Made by a program: the position numbers and the translations under genes. 64,000 nt of DNA, taken from assembly GCA_047518265.1 (NCBI GenBank), contig JAKZRG010000069.1, forward strand, positions 14,712 through 78,711, in the 5' to 3' direction. Shown here in pieces: positions 33,443 through 41,804 of the stretch. The notes below the pieces were generated by a model. It saw nothing but the letters and a program-made list of their open reading frames with translations. It searched no databases and was not told the DNA's origin. The DNA comes from Oceanospirillum sp047518265 (GTDB taxonomy: Bacteria; Pseudomonadota; Gammaproteobacteria; Pseudomonadales; Halomonadaceae). Position 1 is the stretch's first letter. Every line of letters starts with the position of its first letter.

Positions 33443-34357
33443 ATGATGAGTAAAAAACTAAAAGCGGTCATTATCGGGCCGGGCAATATCGGTACCGATC
33501 TGCTGATGAAGATGCAGCGTTCCGAGTGGATTGAGCCAGTATGGATGGTGGGTATCGACCCAACTTCAGAAGGCCTGAAACGTGCCGAAGCCATGGGTAT
33601 TAAAACCACTGCTGAAGGTGTAGACGGTGTTTTACCTCATATCATTGAGGATGATATCCGAGTGGCATTTGACGCCACATCCGCCTATGTACACGCCGAA
33701 AACAGCCGCAAGCTGAATGAGCTGGGCGTGATTATGGTGGATCTAACGCCAGCCGCTATCGGCCCTTACTGTGTCCCACCGGTTAATCTGGAAGATCACG
33801 CTAAAAATCTGGAAATGAACGTCAATATGGTCACCTGTGGTGGTCAGGCGACCATTCCAATGGTAGCCGCTGTTTCCCGTGTACAGCCTGTCGAGTACGG
33901 CGAAATTGTTGCAACGGTTTCTTCTCGCTCAGTAGGACCGGGGACTCGCCAGAATATTGATGAATTTACCCGCACTACAGCCGGTGCCGTAGAGAAGGTA
34001 GGCGGCGCCAAAAAAGGCAAGGCTATCATCGTGATTAACCCAGCAGAACCACCGCTGATTATGCGCGATACCATTCACTGCCTCACAGAAAGCGAACCTC
34101 ATCAGGATGCTATTACAGAATCTATTCACGCCATGGTGAAAGAGGTTCAAAAGTACGTGCCGGGTTATCGCTTGGTCAATGGCCCTGTATTTGACGGCAA
34201 TAAGGTTTCTGTCTTTATGGAAGTGGAAGGTCTGGGTGACTTCCTACCGAAATACGCCGGTAATCTGGACATTATGACAGCGGCAGGTCTGCGTACCGCA
34301 GAAATGTTTGCTGAAGAAGCCGCTAACGGCACCATCACCTTGCCAGCACGCGATTAA
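33443..34357 (+). CDS. dmpF: acetaldehyde dehydrogenase (acylating)
   Basis: A 304-aa protein with nucleotide-binding VIIGPGNIGTDLLMK and catalytic Cys in VNMVTCGGQATIPM, ending MFAEEAANGTI. It converts acetaldehyde, channelled from the DmpG aldolase, to acetyl-CoA with NAD+ and CoA. The stop is followed 15 bases later by the dmpG start, as in other DmpFG pairs. ATG-ATG at 33443; AGGATAAG precedes it. Confidence 0.96.
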   Translation: MMSKKLKAVIIGPGNIGTDLLMKMQRSEWIEPVWMVGIDPTSEGLKRAEAMGIKTTAEGVDGVLPHIIEDDIRVAFDATSAYVHAENSRKLNELGVIMVDLTPAAIGPYCVPPVNLEDHAKNLEMNVNMVTCGGQATIPMVAAVSRVQPVEYGEIVATVSSRSVGPGTRQNIDEFTRTTAGAVEKVGGAKKGKAIIVINPAEPPLIMRDTIHCLTESEPHQDAITESIHAMVKEVQKYVPGYRLVNGPVFDGNKVSVFMEVEGLGDFLPKYAGNLDIMTAAGLRTAEMFAEEAANGTITLPARD

Positions 34358-34372
34358 GTGGAGGAGCACAAA

Positions 34373-35401
34373 ATGGATCTGAAAGATAAAAACGTCACAC
34401 TCCACGATATGAGTCTGCGTGATGGTATGCACGCTAAACAGCACCAAATTTCTCTGGATGAGATGGTGGCGATATCGACAGGGTTAGATGAAGCGGGTAT
34501 GCCGCTGATTGAAGTGACTCATGGTGATGGTTTGGGTGGTACATCGTTGAACTACGGCTTCCCGGCCCATAGCGATGAAGAGTATTTGAGCGCGGTTATC
34601 CCTAAGATGAAAAACGCCAAAGTATCGGCGCTATTGTTGCCCGGTATCGGAACCGTTGATCATCTGAGAATGGCAAAAGACCTGGGTGTATCCACCATTC
34701 GTGTGGCCACTCACTGTACCGAAGCCGATGTATCGCAACAGCATATTGATCTGGCCGCCAAGATGAATATGGATACCGTGGGTTTTCTGATGATGGCCCA
34801 TATGGTCAGTGCAGAGAAAATCCTCGAACAAGCAAAATTGATGGTGAGTTATGGTGCTAACTGCATCTATTGCACGGATTCTGCTGGTTATATGCTGCCG
34901 GATGAAGTGAAAGAGAAGATCGGTCTGCTGCGCAGTGAATTGCCTGCCAATATCGAGATCGGCTTCCACGGTCACCATAACCTGGGTATGGGCATCGCCA
35001 ACTCGGTTGCGGCGATTGAAGCCGGTGCTAGTCGTATTGATGGCTCCGTTGCAGGTTTAGGTGCCGGTGCCGGTAATACGCCGCTGGAAGTGTTTGTGGC
35101 GGTACTGAACCGTATGGGTGTGAACTCCGGTATCGATCTGTACAAAATCATGGATGTGGCAGAAGACATTGTTGTTCCTATGATGGATCAACCCATTCGT
35201 CTGGATCGTGATGCCTTAACACTGGGTTATGCCGGTGTTTATTCCTCCTTCCTACTGTTTGCAAAGCGTGCTGAAGCGAAATATGGCATTCAAGCGCGAG
35301 ATATTCTAGTGGAACTGGGCCGTCGAGGCACCGTAGGTGGTCAGGAAGACATGATCGAAGATTTAGCACTGACCATGGCAAAAGCACGAGGATTAATCTA
35401 A
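34373..35401 (+). CDS. dmpG: 4-hydroxy-2-oxovalerate aldolase
   Basis: The ATG at 34373 with GGAGGAG upstream gives 342 aa; a GTG at 34358 is rejected. An HMG-lyase-like metal aldolase: LHDMSLRDGMHAKQHQ (metal and catalytic residues), EIGFHGHHNLGMGIANS (metal-binding His pair) and IDGSVAGLGAGAGNTPLE. It splits 4-hydroxy-2-oxovalerate to pyruvate and acetaldehyde and tunnels the latter to DmpF. Its stop overlaps the dmpH start by one base. Confidence 0.96.
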   Translation: MDLKDKNVTLHDMSLRDGMHAKQHQISLDEMVAISTGLDEAGMPLIEVTHGDGLGGTSLNYGFPAHSDEEYLSAVIPKMKNAKVSALLLPGIGTVDHLRMAKDLGVSTIRVATHCTEADVSQQHIDLAAKMNMDTVGFLMMAHMVSAEKILEQAKLMVSYGANCIYCTDSAGYMLPDEVKEKIGLLRSELPANIEIGFHGHHNLGMGIANSVAAIEAGASRIDGSVAGLGAGAGNTPLEVFVAVLNRMGVNSGIDLYKIMDVAEDIVVPMMDQPIRLDRDALTLGYAGVYSSFLLFAKRAEAKYGIQARDILVELGRRGTVGGQEDMIEDLALTMAKARGLI

Positions 35402-36255
35402 TGGCTGCTTCTCAAACAAATACCGAGCAAAAGAATACTGTTCAACAGAGCAATGAAAACCAAGTGAATAACCTGACCCCACAAGAAATTGTAGAGCTGG
35501 CGATTCACTGTGAAAACGCTGAGCTGGAAGCCTATGAGATCACCAAGATCACGGATGACTTCCCTCAGATGACCTACAAGGACGCTTTTGATATCCAATG
35601 GGAAGCCCGTCGTCGTAAAGAAGCCCGTGGCACCAAGATTGTCGGTATGAAGATGGGTCTAACCTCTTGGGCCAAGATGGCTCAGATGGGCGTAGAACAC
35701 CCTTGTTATGGCTATCTGGCAGACTATTTCAGTGTGCCGGAAGGTGGTGATATCAAGACAGATGAGCTGATTCACCCAAAAATCGAAGCTGAAATTGCCT
35801 TTGTTACCAAATCCCCATTAAAAGGCCCAGGTATCAATATTGCTGATGTACTGCGCGCTACAGATTTTGTTGTACCTGCGGTAGAAGTGATCGATTCCCG
35901 TTACAAAGATTTTAAATTCGATCTAAAAAGCGTGATCGCGGATAACTCCTCATCCACACGCTTTATTACCGGTGGCTGCATGTCCAAGGTTGAGGATGTC
36001 GATCTTAAAACCCTCGGTGTCGTTATGGAAATAAACGGAGAGATTGTTGCCACAGGAGCCGGTGCTGCCGTACTGGGCCACCCTGCTGCATCCGTTGCCA
36101 TGTTAGCCAATATGATGGGCGAGCGGGGCGAAGAGATCCCTGCAGGCACCTTTATTATGACCGGTGGTATTACCGCAGCGGTCACGGTTAATAAAGGCGA
36201 CAACATCAATGTGCGCTATCAGGGTTTAGGCACCATTAATGCCCGTTTTGTGTAG
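35401..36255 (+). CDS. dmpH: 4-oxalocrotonate decarboxylase
   Basis: A 284-aa protein, paralogous to DmpE: GMKMGLTSWAKMAQMGVEHP, metal-site EAEIAFVTKSPL and VPAVEVIDSRYKDF, and TGAGAAVLGHPAASVAMLAN. It decarboxylates 2-oxo-3-hexenedioate to the dienoate used by DmpE; in known pathways the two enzymes form a complex. The N-terminal 25 residues are a polar extension (Gln/Asn-rich) beyond the usual start. The gene is last before the outer-membrane channel gene. Confidence 0.95.
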   Translation: MAASQTNTEQKNTVQQSNENQVNNLTPQEIVELAIHCENAELEAYEITKITDDFPQMTYKDAFDIQWEARRRKEARGTKIVGMKMGLTSWAKMAQMGVEHPCYGYLADYFSVPEGGDIKTDELIHPKIEAEIAFVTKSPLKGPGINIADVLRATDFVVPAVEVIDSRYKDFKFDLKSVIADNSSSTRFITGGCMSKVEDVDLKTLGVVMEINGEIVATGAGAAVLGHPAASVAMLANMMGERGEEIPAGTFIMTGGITAAVTVNKGDNINVRYQGLGTINARFV

Positions 36256-36402
36256 ATTTTGTATTGGAGCCTTAGCAAGCTTTTAATCATAAAAGATTTT
36301 AATCCTAGTAAGGTTCTATTGCTCTATTTCGACCCAGTTTAACCCAACAGCTAACAGCCCTAAGCACAAAGACATAAGTTTTCTATGGAGTAAGCGATAC
36401 AT

Positions 36403-36435
36403 GTAGCGTGGATAAGCCAAAGGCGCATCCGCGAA
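36403..36435 (+). repeat. REP-like 33-bp repeat
   Basis: A copy of the GTAGCGTGGATAAGCC...GCATCCGCGAA unit between dmpH and the channel gene. Flanks are also conserved with other copies (CGATACAT before, then CACTTCC and an AATATAAAAAG-like tract after), so the whole unit is nearer 90 bp. Confidence 0.85.
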
Positions 36436-36546
36436 TACTCGGTCACTTCCCAATCGGAATATGGAAAGCTTTTGTTTCGCGCTTATTAGGGGTTGTTATC
36501 TGAATTTCACTAAAAATATGTAAGCTCGAAACGAAAGGGAAACAGC

Positions 36547-37371
36547 ATGAACTACAAAAACAAAAAAGCAGCCTTGATACTTCCTTTACTACTGGCCGGT
36601 GCTGCAACAGCGCAAGCCAATCAGAACTATGTACCGGGTATTGAAGCGGTAAAAGGCGCAGCAGCACCTGGCCCGGGTATGTACTACAAAGCCTATGGCG
36701 TACGTTATAGCGCCGATGAAGCCGATAACCTACCAGCAGATAGCGAAGTCACAGTAAATGCCATTGCTCACCGTTTTATCTGGGTAACCGAGCAGAAAGT
36801 TTTAGACGGAGATCTGATTCTGGAAGCGATCCTACCTATGGTAAACACCGATCTTAAGGTGGGTAACGTGCTAGCAGACGAAGAGTCTGCATTGGGTGAT
36901 CTATTTGTGGGTAGCGTACTTAGCTGGCACGGAGACCGTTGGGATTCTGTTGCTGGGGCTGGTATCTGGAGCCCAACGGGTGATGACGACAGCCCGGCAT
37001 CTCCCGGTAAAGGTTATAGCGAACTAATGCTGACTCTGGGTGCTAACGTTTATCTGGATAATGGTAAGAACTACTCCCTAAGCTTGTTATCCCGTTATGA
37101 AGCGGCTGACGATAATGATGTAGAAGACAGCTTCCTAGTGGAATACGGACTGGGTGCCAAGCTGAGTAACGGCATCGAAGTGGGCCTAGCCGGTTACTCT
37201 GATTGGGAGCAGGGTGATGGTAAATCAGAACGCCATGCCGCTGGTGTAGAAGCCAGTTACTTTTGGCCACAATTTATGGCCGGTCTAAATGTCGCTGCTT
37301 ATAAAGAGTACAGCACCAAAGAAAGTTTTGAAGGTGATCAATTCCGAGTAGCGTTAACCAAAGTATTTTAA
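36547..37371 (+). CDS. outer-membrane channel of the phenol MetA family
   Basis: A 274-aa protein with a signal peptide (ALILPLLLAGAATAQA) and a beta-barrel pattern ending in a terminal Phe (FRVALTKVF). The sequence YYKAYGVRYSADEADNLP and HRFIWVTEQKVLDGDLILEA fits the MetA-pathway of phenol degradation family (COG4313 type) found in aromatic clusters. It is proposed to let hydrophobic substrate cross the outer membrane. It lies between dmpH and dmpI, with REP repeats on both sides. Confidence 0.88.
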   Translation: MNYKNKKAALILPLLLAGAATAQANQNYVPGIEAVKGAAAPGPGMYYKAYGVRYSADEADNLPADSEVTVNAIAHRFIWVTEQKVLDGDLILEAILPMVNTDLKVGNVLADEESALGDLFVGSVLSWHGDRWDSVAGAGIWSPTGDDDSPASPGKGYSELMLTLGANVYLDNGKNYSLSLLSRYEAADDNDVEDSFLVEYGLGAKLSNGIEVGLAGYSDWEQGDGKSERHAAGVEASYFWPQFMAGLNVAAYKEYSTKESFEGDQFRVALTKVF

Positions 37372-37393
37372 AAGTACAAGCTAACAACCATAA

Positions 37394-37426
37394 GTAGCGC
37401 GGATAAACCAAAGGTGCATCCGCGAA
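37394..37426 (+). repeat. REP-like 33-bp repeat (diverged)
   Basis: A copy with three changes from the common unit (GTAGCGCGGATAAACC, then GGTGCATCC). It lies 23 bp after the channel gene. Confidence 0.8.
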
Positions 37427-37538
37427 TAATGCTTAAGGTTACAGTTTAATAGCGATAAAAATGTCGCTATAAAAAATACTAATACCGAAAGGGACAGGGA
37501 TGTTCCTTCATCGTTATACAACCTAAAGGAGCACCACA

Positions 37539-37730
37539 ATGCCAATCGCACAACTGCATATTATGGAAGGGCGTTCAGACGAACAAAAAGAACGCCTGAT
37601 TTATGAAGTAACACAAGCTATCTCTAACTCACTGGATGCCCCCGCAGCAAATGTCCGAGTCATCATTACTGAAATGCCAAAACAGCATTTTGGTATGGGA
37701 GGAGAGTCCGCCAAAAAGAAAGGACGTTAA
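37539..37730 (+). CDS. dmpI: 4-oxalocrotonate tautomerase
   Basis: A 63-aa tautomerase. After Met removal Pro1 (PIAQLHIMEGRSDEQK) is the catalytic base; the conserved Arg residues are in MEGRSDEQ and ANVRVIITEMP. The C-terminal GMGGESAKKKGR is typical of XylH/DmpI. It isomerises 2-hydroxymuconate to 2-oxo-3-hexenedioate for DmpH. It has AAAGGAG at good distance and is followed by a strong terminator. Confidence 0.95.
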   Translation: MPIAQLHIMEGRSDEQKERLIYEVTQAISNSLDAPAANVRVIITEMPKQHFGMGGESAKKKGR

Positions 37731-37800
37731 TTCCTATTGATTTAAATCGCTCTATTCATCGTGCCTGAAAGTCGATGGTTCCCCCATCGCGCTAGACTTT

Positions 37801-37836
37801 GCCGCCTATTTCCTCATTGATAGGCGGCTTTTTTAT
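37801..37836 (+). terminator. strong intrinsic terminator ending the phenol operon
   Basis: GCCGCCTAT (37801-37809) pairs perfectly with ATAGGCGGC (37820-37828), followed by TTTTTTAT. Confidence 0.93.
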
Positions 37837-37933
37837 TTCGCTAATAAACACTACCTTTCTTGATAGTATTTAGACATATATTGTCGCAGATTAAATGCTA
37901 TAACATACTTTTTCTACAGAATAGACAACTCAA

Positions 37934-37966
37934 GTAGCGTGGATAAGCCAGAGGCGCATCCGCGAA
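37934..37966 (+). repeat. REP-like 33-bp repeat
   Basis: A consensus copy, preceded by a TTTTTCTACAGAATA-like flank shared with the copy at 56688. Confidence 0.87.
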
Positions 37967-37998
37967 CTAACAGTTACTCCCAAATCAAATATAGAATT

Positions 37999-38031
37999 CT
38001 TGTCTATTTCTTGTCTATTTCTTGTCTATTT
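37999..38031 (+). repeat. 11-bp tandem repeat, three units
   Basis: CTTGTCTATTT is repeated three times head to tail directly after a REP copy. The rest of 37837-38427 is AT-rich and has no gene apart from the REP copies. Confidence 0.85.
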
Positions 38032-38324
38032 ATTTGTCGGTAAATAGTTCTTGTTTATATATTTTTTAAAGACGCGAATTGTCGCTTGTTTTATAAGTGA
38101 CTATTGTTTTTTAAGAATGACTTGAATGTCATTTTATCTGTCTTTGTAATATTTGCTCTGTAATATGATGTAATATTTCTTTAAAAGGTACCGTGCTAGA
38201 TTGGAATTCAATGAAATCAAGTATTTATCAAGGCCGTAATAAAATAAATATTAAGTAATAAATAATGGAATAATGGCATCAGTAAGGTAGAGCGTGTTGT
38301 TTTTATATAGAATTGTCGATACAC

Positions 38325-38357
38325 GTAGCGTGGATAAGCCAGAGGCGCATCCGCGAA
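38325..38357 (+). repeat. REP-like 33-bp repeat
   Basis: A consensus copy about 70 bp before the broken reverse transcriptase gene; its flanks also match those of other copies. Confidence 0.87.
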
Positions 38358-38427
38358 TATACGGCCACTTCCAAATTAAAATATAAAAAGTTTTATTTAG
38401 TGACTGACAAGGTTGATAAGTTTTTAA

Positions 38428-39197
38428 ATGTGTACTGGTTTGTTGGAACAAATAGCGTCGAATGACATATTGGAAGAAGCTTATAACTGGCTATGTCATA
38501 GCCGTAAAGCCGCCTCTTACAATAATGATGTTTGGTACTTACGCTTTCATTGGGTAAGTATAAAACCTGATATACAGAAACAGCTATTACAAACGAATAT
38601 AAATAGATTAAAGAGCCGGTGATCCTCGCACTCATTGGCAACATGCTGAGTCGGCTTGATGATGTTAATGGTGAACTATTTCATGCTGAGAAAGGGATCA
38701 CCAAAGGCAATCCCCTCTCGCCCCTGCTTGGCGGACTGTATTTACGCCAGCTTGATCAGACCATGAGTGATTATTGTGAAACGCGCGGGCTGATATATAA
38801 ACGTTTTATGGATGACTGGATTATTTTGTGCCATACCCGTAACCAATTACGGACAGTGGTGCGTTTAATGAACGAGGTGCTGGAACAGGTCAAAATGACC
38901 AAGCACCCGTATAAAACCTATATAGGGAGGATCAAGGATGAAGGGTTTGACTTTTTGGGATACAGGCTCGCCAGCAAGGCAGTTAACGGGCTGACACTGG
39001 CCTGGAAAACCTGGGCTAATCATCGTGCAAAACTCGCGCAGCTTTATGAGCAAGGTGCATCGCAAGACTGCATTGCCGGGTATGTTAAACGGTGGTTATG
39101 TTGGGTTAGAAGTGGCGTGAAGATCGATTTAAAGCAGATGATAAGTGGGTTTAAAAGTAGGGTTAAAGATCTTGGGGTTTATTCTCGGTTTTTTTGA
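38428..39197 (+). pseudogene. reverse transcriptase with internal deletion
   Basis: The first segment (38428-38622) reads LLEQIASNDILEEAYNWLCH and NNDVWYLRFHW, the N-terminus of a stand-alone bacterial reverse transcriptase type. At about 38610 the frame shifts and continues VILALIGNMLSRLDDVNGEL, GITKGNPLSPLLGGLYL, the polymerase motif KRFMDDWIIL and GFDFLGYRL, ending with YVKRWLCWVRSGV. Roughly 100 residues containing the first catalytic Asp are missing. The gene is therefore dead. It is not next to a recognisable group II intron RNA. Confidence 0.75.
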
Positions 39198-39492
39198 AGC
39201 CTGATTTGAAGTCTATTTAATTCAAAATTGGAATGGCTAGATCGGTTAATTGATGACGTACAAAGATGATCAGTTACTCCGCGGTTATCCGGTGCCCACG
39301 ATGACATGGGTGTTGTAACGCTGTGCCTAACATTGCGTGCACACAAATCAGTAGTCTTTTATCAAACGCGCACGCTGTTAAAAGACCACGAGCAATGAAG
39401 TCGAAATAAAGTCCACTAGTGGGCTAAACCGGTATGTTATAGGCAATGAAGGAAAGCCTATAACAAATAACTTAAATTAATAAGGTAAAAAA
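39198..39492. other. non-coding region with nested inverted repeats
   Basis: No gene is seen. It contains TCTTTTA and TAAAAGA arms (about 39355-39386), GCGTGC/GCACGC arms overlapping them, and the stem-loop leader of the next gene at 39429-39485. The segment could be the trace of a recombination site or a structured RNA; it cannot be assigned. Confidence 0.35.
39429..39485 (+). promoter_or_regulatory. stem-loop 5' leader, copy A
   Basis: GTTATAGGC (39436-39444) pairs with GCCTATAAC (39456-39464), followed by AATAAGG as ribosome binding site. A clearly related leader precedes the next gene (40248-40302). The shared pieces are CCGG, TATAGGCAAT, AAAGCCTA and AATAAGG. Confidence 0.6.
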
Positions 39493-40200
39493 ATGGAAAA
39501 TAATCAAAATCATAGTCCGCTTATAGGTGTAATAAGAATTACGGCCGGAACTAACGCATCGAACAATGGCATGATATGTGTGACATGCTTTAATAAGGAA
39601 GAGCCAGCTAAAAAATGATTATGACATGTGGCCACGTGGCAACTCCACCCAAAAAGGTTTACCAACGAACAAAATAAGTGACGCACACGCGGGTGGGAAC
39701 TATTATGTAGGTGAAAAATACAAAAGCGAAGGTGCTACCGGTACCGCACAGGTGGCCACTGCATTTATACTATGTACCGGTGGCGTTAATATTGGAGGTA
39801 GAATATAGAAAGATGCAACCACCGAATATACAGTGAATGGGTGGAGTGAAGTTGAAGTAGGCGAGGAGGTCATTATGATGGGGATGGACGGTGCGAAACA
39901 AGGGGAAATACTAAGAATAGGGGCAACTGTAACGATGGAGTTCAAGAGAATCAAATTATTGCTAGCTATGAGAGTATAGGAAGGGACAGTGGAGCTCCTG
40001 TGATAGTTGAAGTTGAAAACGGATCCGGGATCATGCTAATAGGTATGAATATAGGATCTGCAGAAGGTCGGTATATAGATGAGAATGAGGGAATAAATCA
40101 AACTAAAAAGTATGGGGTTATAAACTCTATAGAGGTTGTAATGAAAACCGTGCAGATAAACCCCGACAACTTAGAAACCATAACATTGAGCGCTAAGTAA
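39493..40200 (+). pseudogene. trypsin-like serine peptidase homologue, frameshifted
   Basis: It starts MENNQNHSPLIGVIRITAGT and runs to a stop at 39616. Another frame gives MTCGHVATPPKKVY, resembling the catalytic-His motif. A third frame gives GGNYYVGEKYKSEGATGTAQ up to a TAG at 39806 and continues through it. After a further shift it reads YESIGRDSGAPVIVEVENGS, where GRDSGAP is the chymotrypsin-fold nucleophile motif, to the stop at 40198-40200. At least two frameshifts and one nonsense codon have occurred. It shares a leader with the neighbouring intact gene. Confidence 0.65.
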
Positions 40201-40247
40201 TTCTTAAGCCCATAACGAAACCTAAAACTCATCGAGACACTTGTTAG

Positions 40248-40302
40248 CCGGATTGCTATAGGCAATCAATAAAAAGCCTAAAAGATCAAATAAATAATAA
40301 GG
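40248..40302 (+). promoter_or_regulatory. stem-loop 5' leader, copy B
   Basis: Related to the leader at 39429. CCGG is followed by TATAGGCAAT, a TAGGC/GCCTA stem (40259-40263 with 40276-40280) and AATAAGG before the ATG at 40312. Confidence 0.6.
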
Positions 40303-40311
40303 AATAGTAAT

Positions 40312-40980
40312 ATGAACCAAGCGATAGAAAAATTAGAATTAATCAAAACAGCAGAATCGATACTGGAGGCTTACCGAACGGACACTATTCCTGACGTTAA
40401 TTATCTTGAGGTCGCTGAACAGCTATTTTCGGACGTCAGGACCGAAGTCTACCTTACTAAATCTGATATGAAGGACGGGAGAGCTTATTTAGGATACTTG
40501 CGCCACTGGTTACGGGGCGATCCGTCCAAATCATTCTATGTACGTTATATCTATGCAGCCGGATGGGGAAGAGATCATATGAAGGCAGACGAAGCGCAAC
40601 AAGATTTAGGCATTGTATGGTCTCTCACCGGTAAGTCGGATGGGGAAGGCATTAGATTACAAACGGACACTAAGGGTGAGACCCTCGACTTTGATTGGTG
40701 GTCTTGGACGGGACTCTGTGATCTCGGGAACTCCGGAGGACCCCCTATAAAGGCCACGAACTGGGACGGCGAAATATTTCAAATTCAAGGAACAAGGATG
40801 GATGATAGAACTGTGGGTACAACAAGCCTGGGTGACAAAACTGGTGACTTATACTGCAAAAATAACAGCGTAAATAGGGACTTTAAATTCCTCTGCGTTG
40901 ATTACACCGGTGAAACACACGCTCAAAACACACTAATCTTTAAAGCACACTCAATTGTAAAATCGGCCTTGAAAAGGTAA
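40312..40980 (+). CDS. hypothetical protein with trypsin-like GNSGGP motif, 222 aa
   Basis: The helical N-terminal 45 residues are followed by a domain containing LCDLGNSGGPPIKATNWDGE, with Ser at about 141. GNSGGP is the nucleophile motif of chymotrypsin-fold peptidases, and IFQIQGTRMDDR would be the following strand. A catalytic His is not obvious (candidate in YLRHWLRGD), so activity is uncertain. There is no signal peptide. AAGGA precedes the ATG. It shares its leader with the adjacent broken gene, which has GRDSGAP at the same relative place, so the two are probably diverged duplicates. Its biological role is unknown. Confidence 0.6.
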   Translation: MNQAIEKLELIKTAESILEAYRTDTIPDVNYLEVAEQLFSDVRTEVYLTKSDMKDGRAYLGYLRHWLRGDPSKSFYVRYIYAAGWGRDHMKADEAQQDLGIVWSLTGKSDGEGIRLQTDTKGETLDFDWWSWTGLCDLGNSGGPPIKATNWDGEIFQIQGTRMDDRTVGTTSLGDKTGDLYCKNNSVNRDFKFLCVDYTGETHAQNTLIFKAHSIVKSALKR

Positions 40981-41090
40981 CGATTGATTTTTGGAACTAA
41001 CCGGTAACTAGCTGACGAACATAACAAAAAGCATGCGAAAATCTCGGACACGCACAGGAACTAGCTGGCTAACGGGCAAAAATATCGCGC

Positions 41091-41136
41091 AAAAATATCG
41101 GACACCCACAAAAATTAAACGGCTCACAAGTCATGG
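41091..41136 (+). repeat. RAYT-associated left-end repeat, copy 1
   Basis: A block beginning AAAAATATCGGACACCCACA and ending GGCTCACAAGTCAT. It recurs at 41301-41344 and 42164-42210, each time before or inside a RAYT transposase remnant. A poorer match begins at about 41036. The rest of 40981-41190 has no gene. Confidence 0.75.
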
Positions 41137-41191
41137 CCTACCTTGAATGAAAGCACTAAGAAATAGCACATCACACAAGGGGGATTACACC

Positions 41192-41300
41192 ATGACTCGT
41201 GCACGCCGTGAACGGATTAGCCCTTCCGATACCCCGTGTTATCACTGTATTGCCCGTTGTGTTCGCCGTGCGTTTCTGTGCGGTGAAGATCAGTTTTCAG
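41192..41300 (+). pseudogene. RAYT (REP-associated tyrosine transposase) N-terminal fragment
   Basis: Reads MTRARRERISPSDTPCYHCI and ARCVRRAFLCGEDQFS, matching the first 36 residues of the fragment at 42265, then breaks directly into another copy of the left-end repeat at 41301. The catalytic HxH and Tyr parts are missing. Confidence 0.75.
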
Positions 41301-41344
41301 AAAAATATTGGACACCCACAAAAATTAGACGGCTCACAAGTCAT
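41301..41344 (+). repeat. RAYT-associated left-end repeat, copy 2
   Basis: Nearly identical to 41091-41136. It abuts the truncated transposase fragment, showing a nested or rearranged insertion. Confidence 0.75.
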
Positions 41345-41453
41345 CAGGACAGTAGTTAATTTCAGAACTAAGTTTAGCGTCACTGAGGCGCTATCTGAAT
41401 GGCGGGAATCGCAGCATTGTAGCTATGACAAGTTACTCAAAAGGACGGAAAAC

Positions 41454-41492
41454 GCTTGGCTTGTGCTCCTACGTCGCTAATTTTAGCCAAGC
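41454..41492 (-). other. hairpin overlapping the toxin stop codon (attC-like)
   Basis: GCTTGGCT (41454-41461) and AGCCAAGC (41485-41492) are perfect complements around 23 bases containing the toxin's stop. Outside it are imperfectly matching arms (CAAGTTACT against CAACGCCTTACT). The layout recalls an integron attC trailing a toxin-antitoxin cassette, but a clear GTTRRRY core is missing. Confidence 0.35.
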
Positions 41493-41804
41493 ATTTGTGT
41501 GGCCATCAGTAAGGCGTTGATTACCTTTACTCTGGTGGAAAGTTCTGCTTTTGGTGTAAACTCGCATTATTCTAATCGTTTCACCGTCGACCCAATAAGA
41601 AACAATCATTGATATTTCTGGAATAATTAGCACTCTTCCACGAGAAGTGTCTCTTTTAACACCCATTAGTGGGTGTTCTAGTAAGTTCTCAACTTTAGCT
41701 TCAATAATTTGATCAGTTTTTTCTGCTGCACTTGGATTAAAATCAAAAAGAAATTCAAATATCTTTTCACGATCATTTAGTGATTCTTCTTCCCAAAAGA
41801 TCAT
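41469..41804 (-). CDS. RelE/ParE-family toxin with C-terminal extension
   Basis: A 111-aa protein whose first 92 residues fit the RelE/ParE fold (DREKIFEFLFDFNPSAAEKT, LLEHPLMGVKRDTSRGRVLI, VSYWVDGETIRIMRVYTKSR). Family members cleave ribosome-bound mRNA or act on gyrase. The last 19 residues (GNQRLTDGHTNAWLKLAT region) are encoded by an inverted-repeat sequence and look like an accidental extension. It overlaps the antitoxin stop by four bases (ATGA). Confidence 0.82.
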   Translation of the reverse strand: MIFWEEESLNDREKIFEFLFDFNPSAAEKTDQIIEAKVENLLEHPLMGVKRDTSRGRVLIIPEISMIVSYWVDGETIRIMRVYTKSRTFHQSKGNQRLTDGHTNAWLKLAT

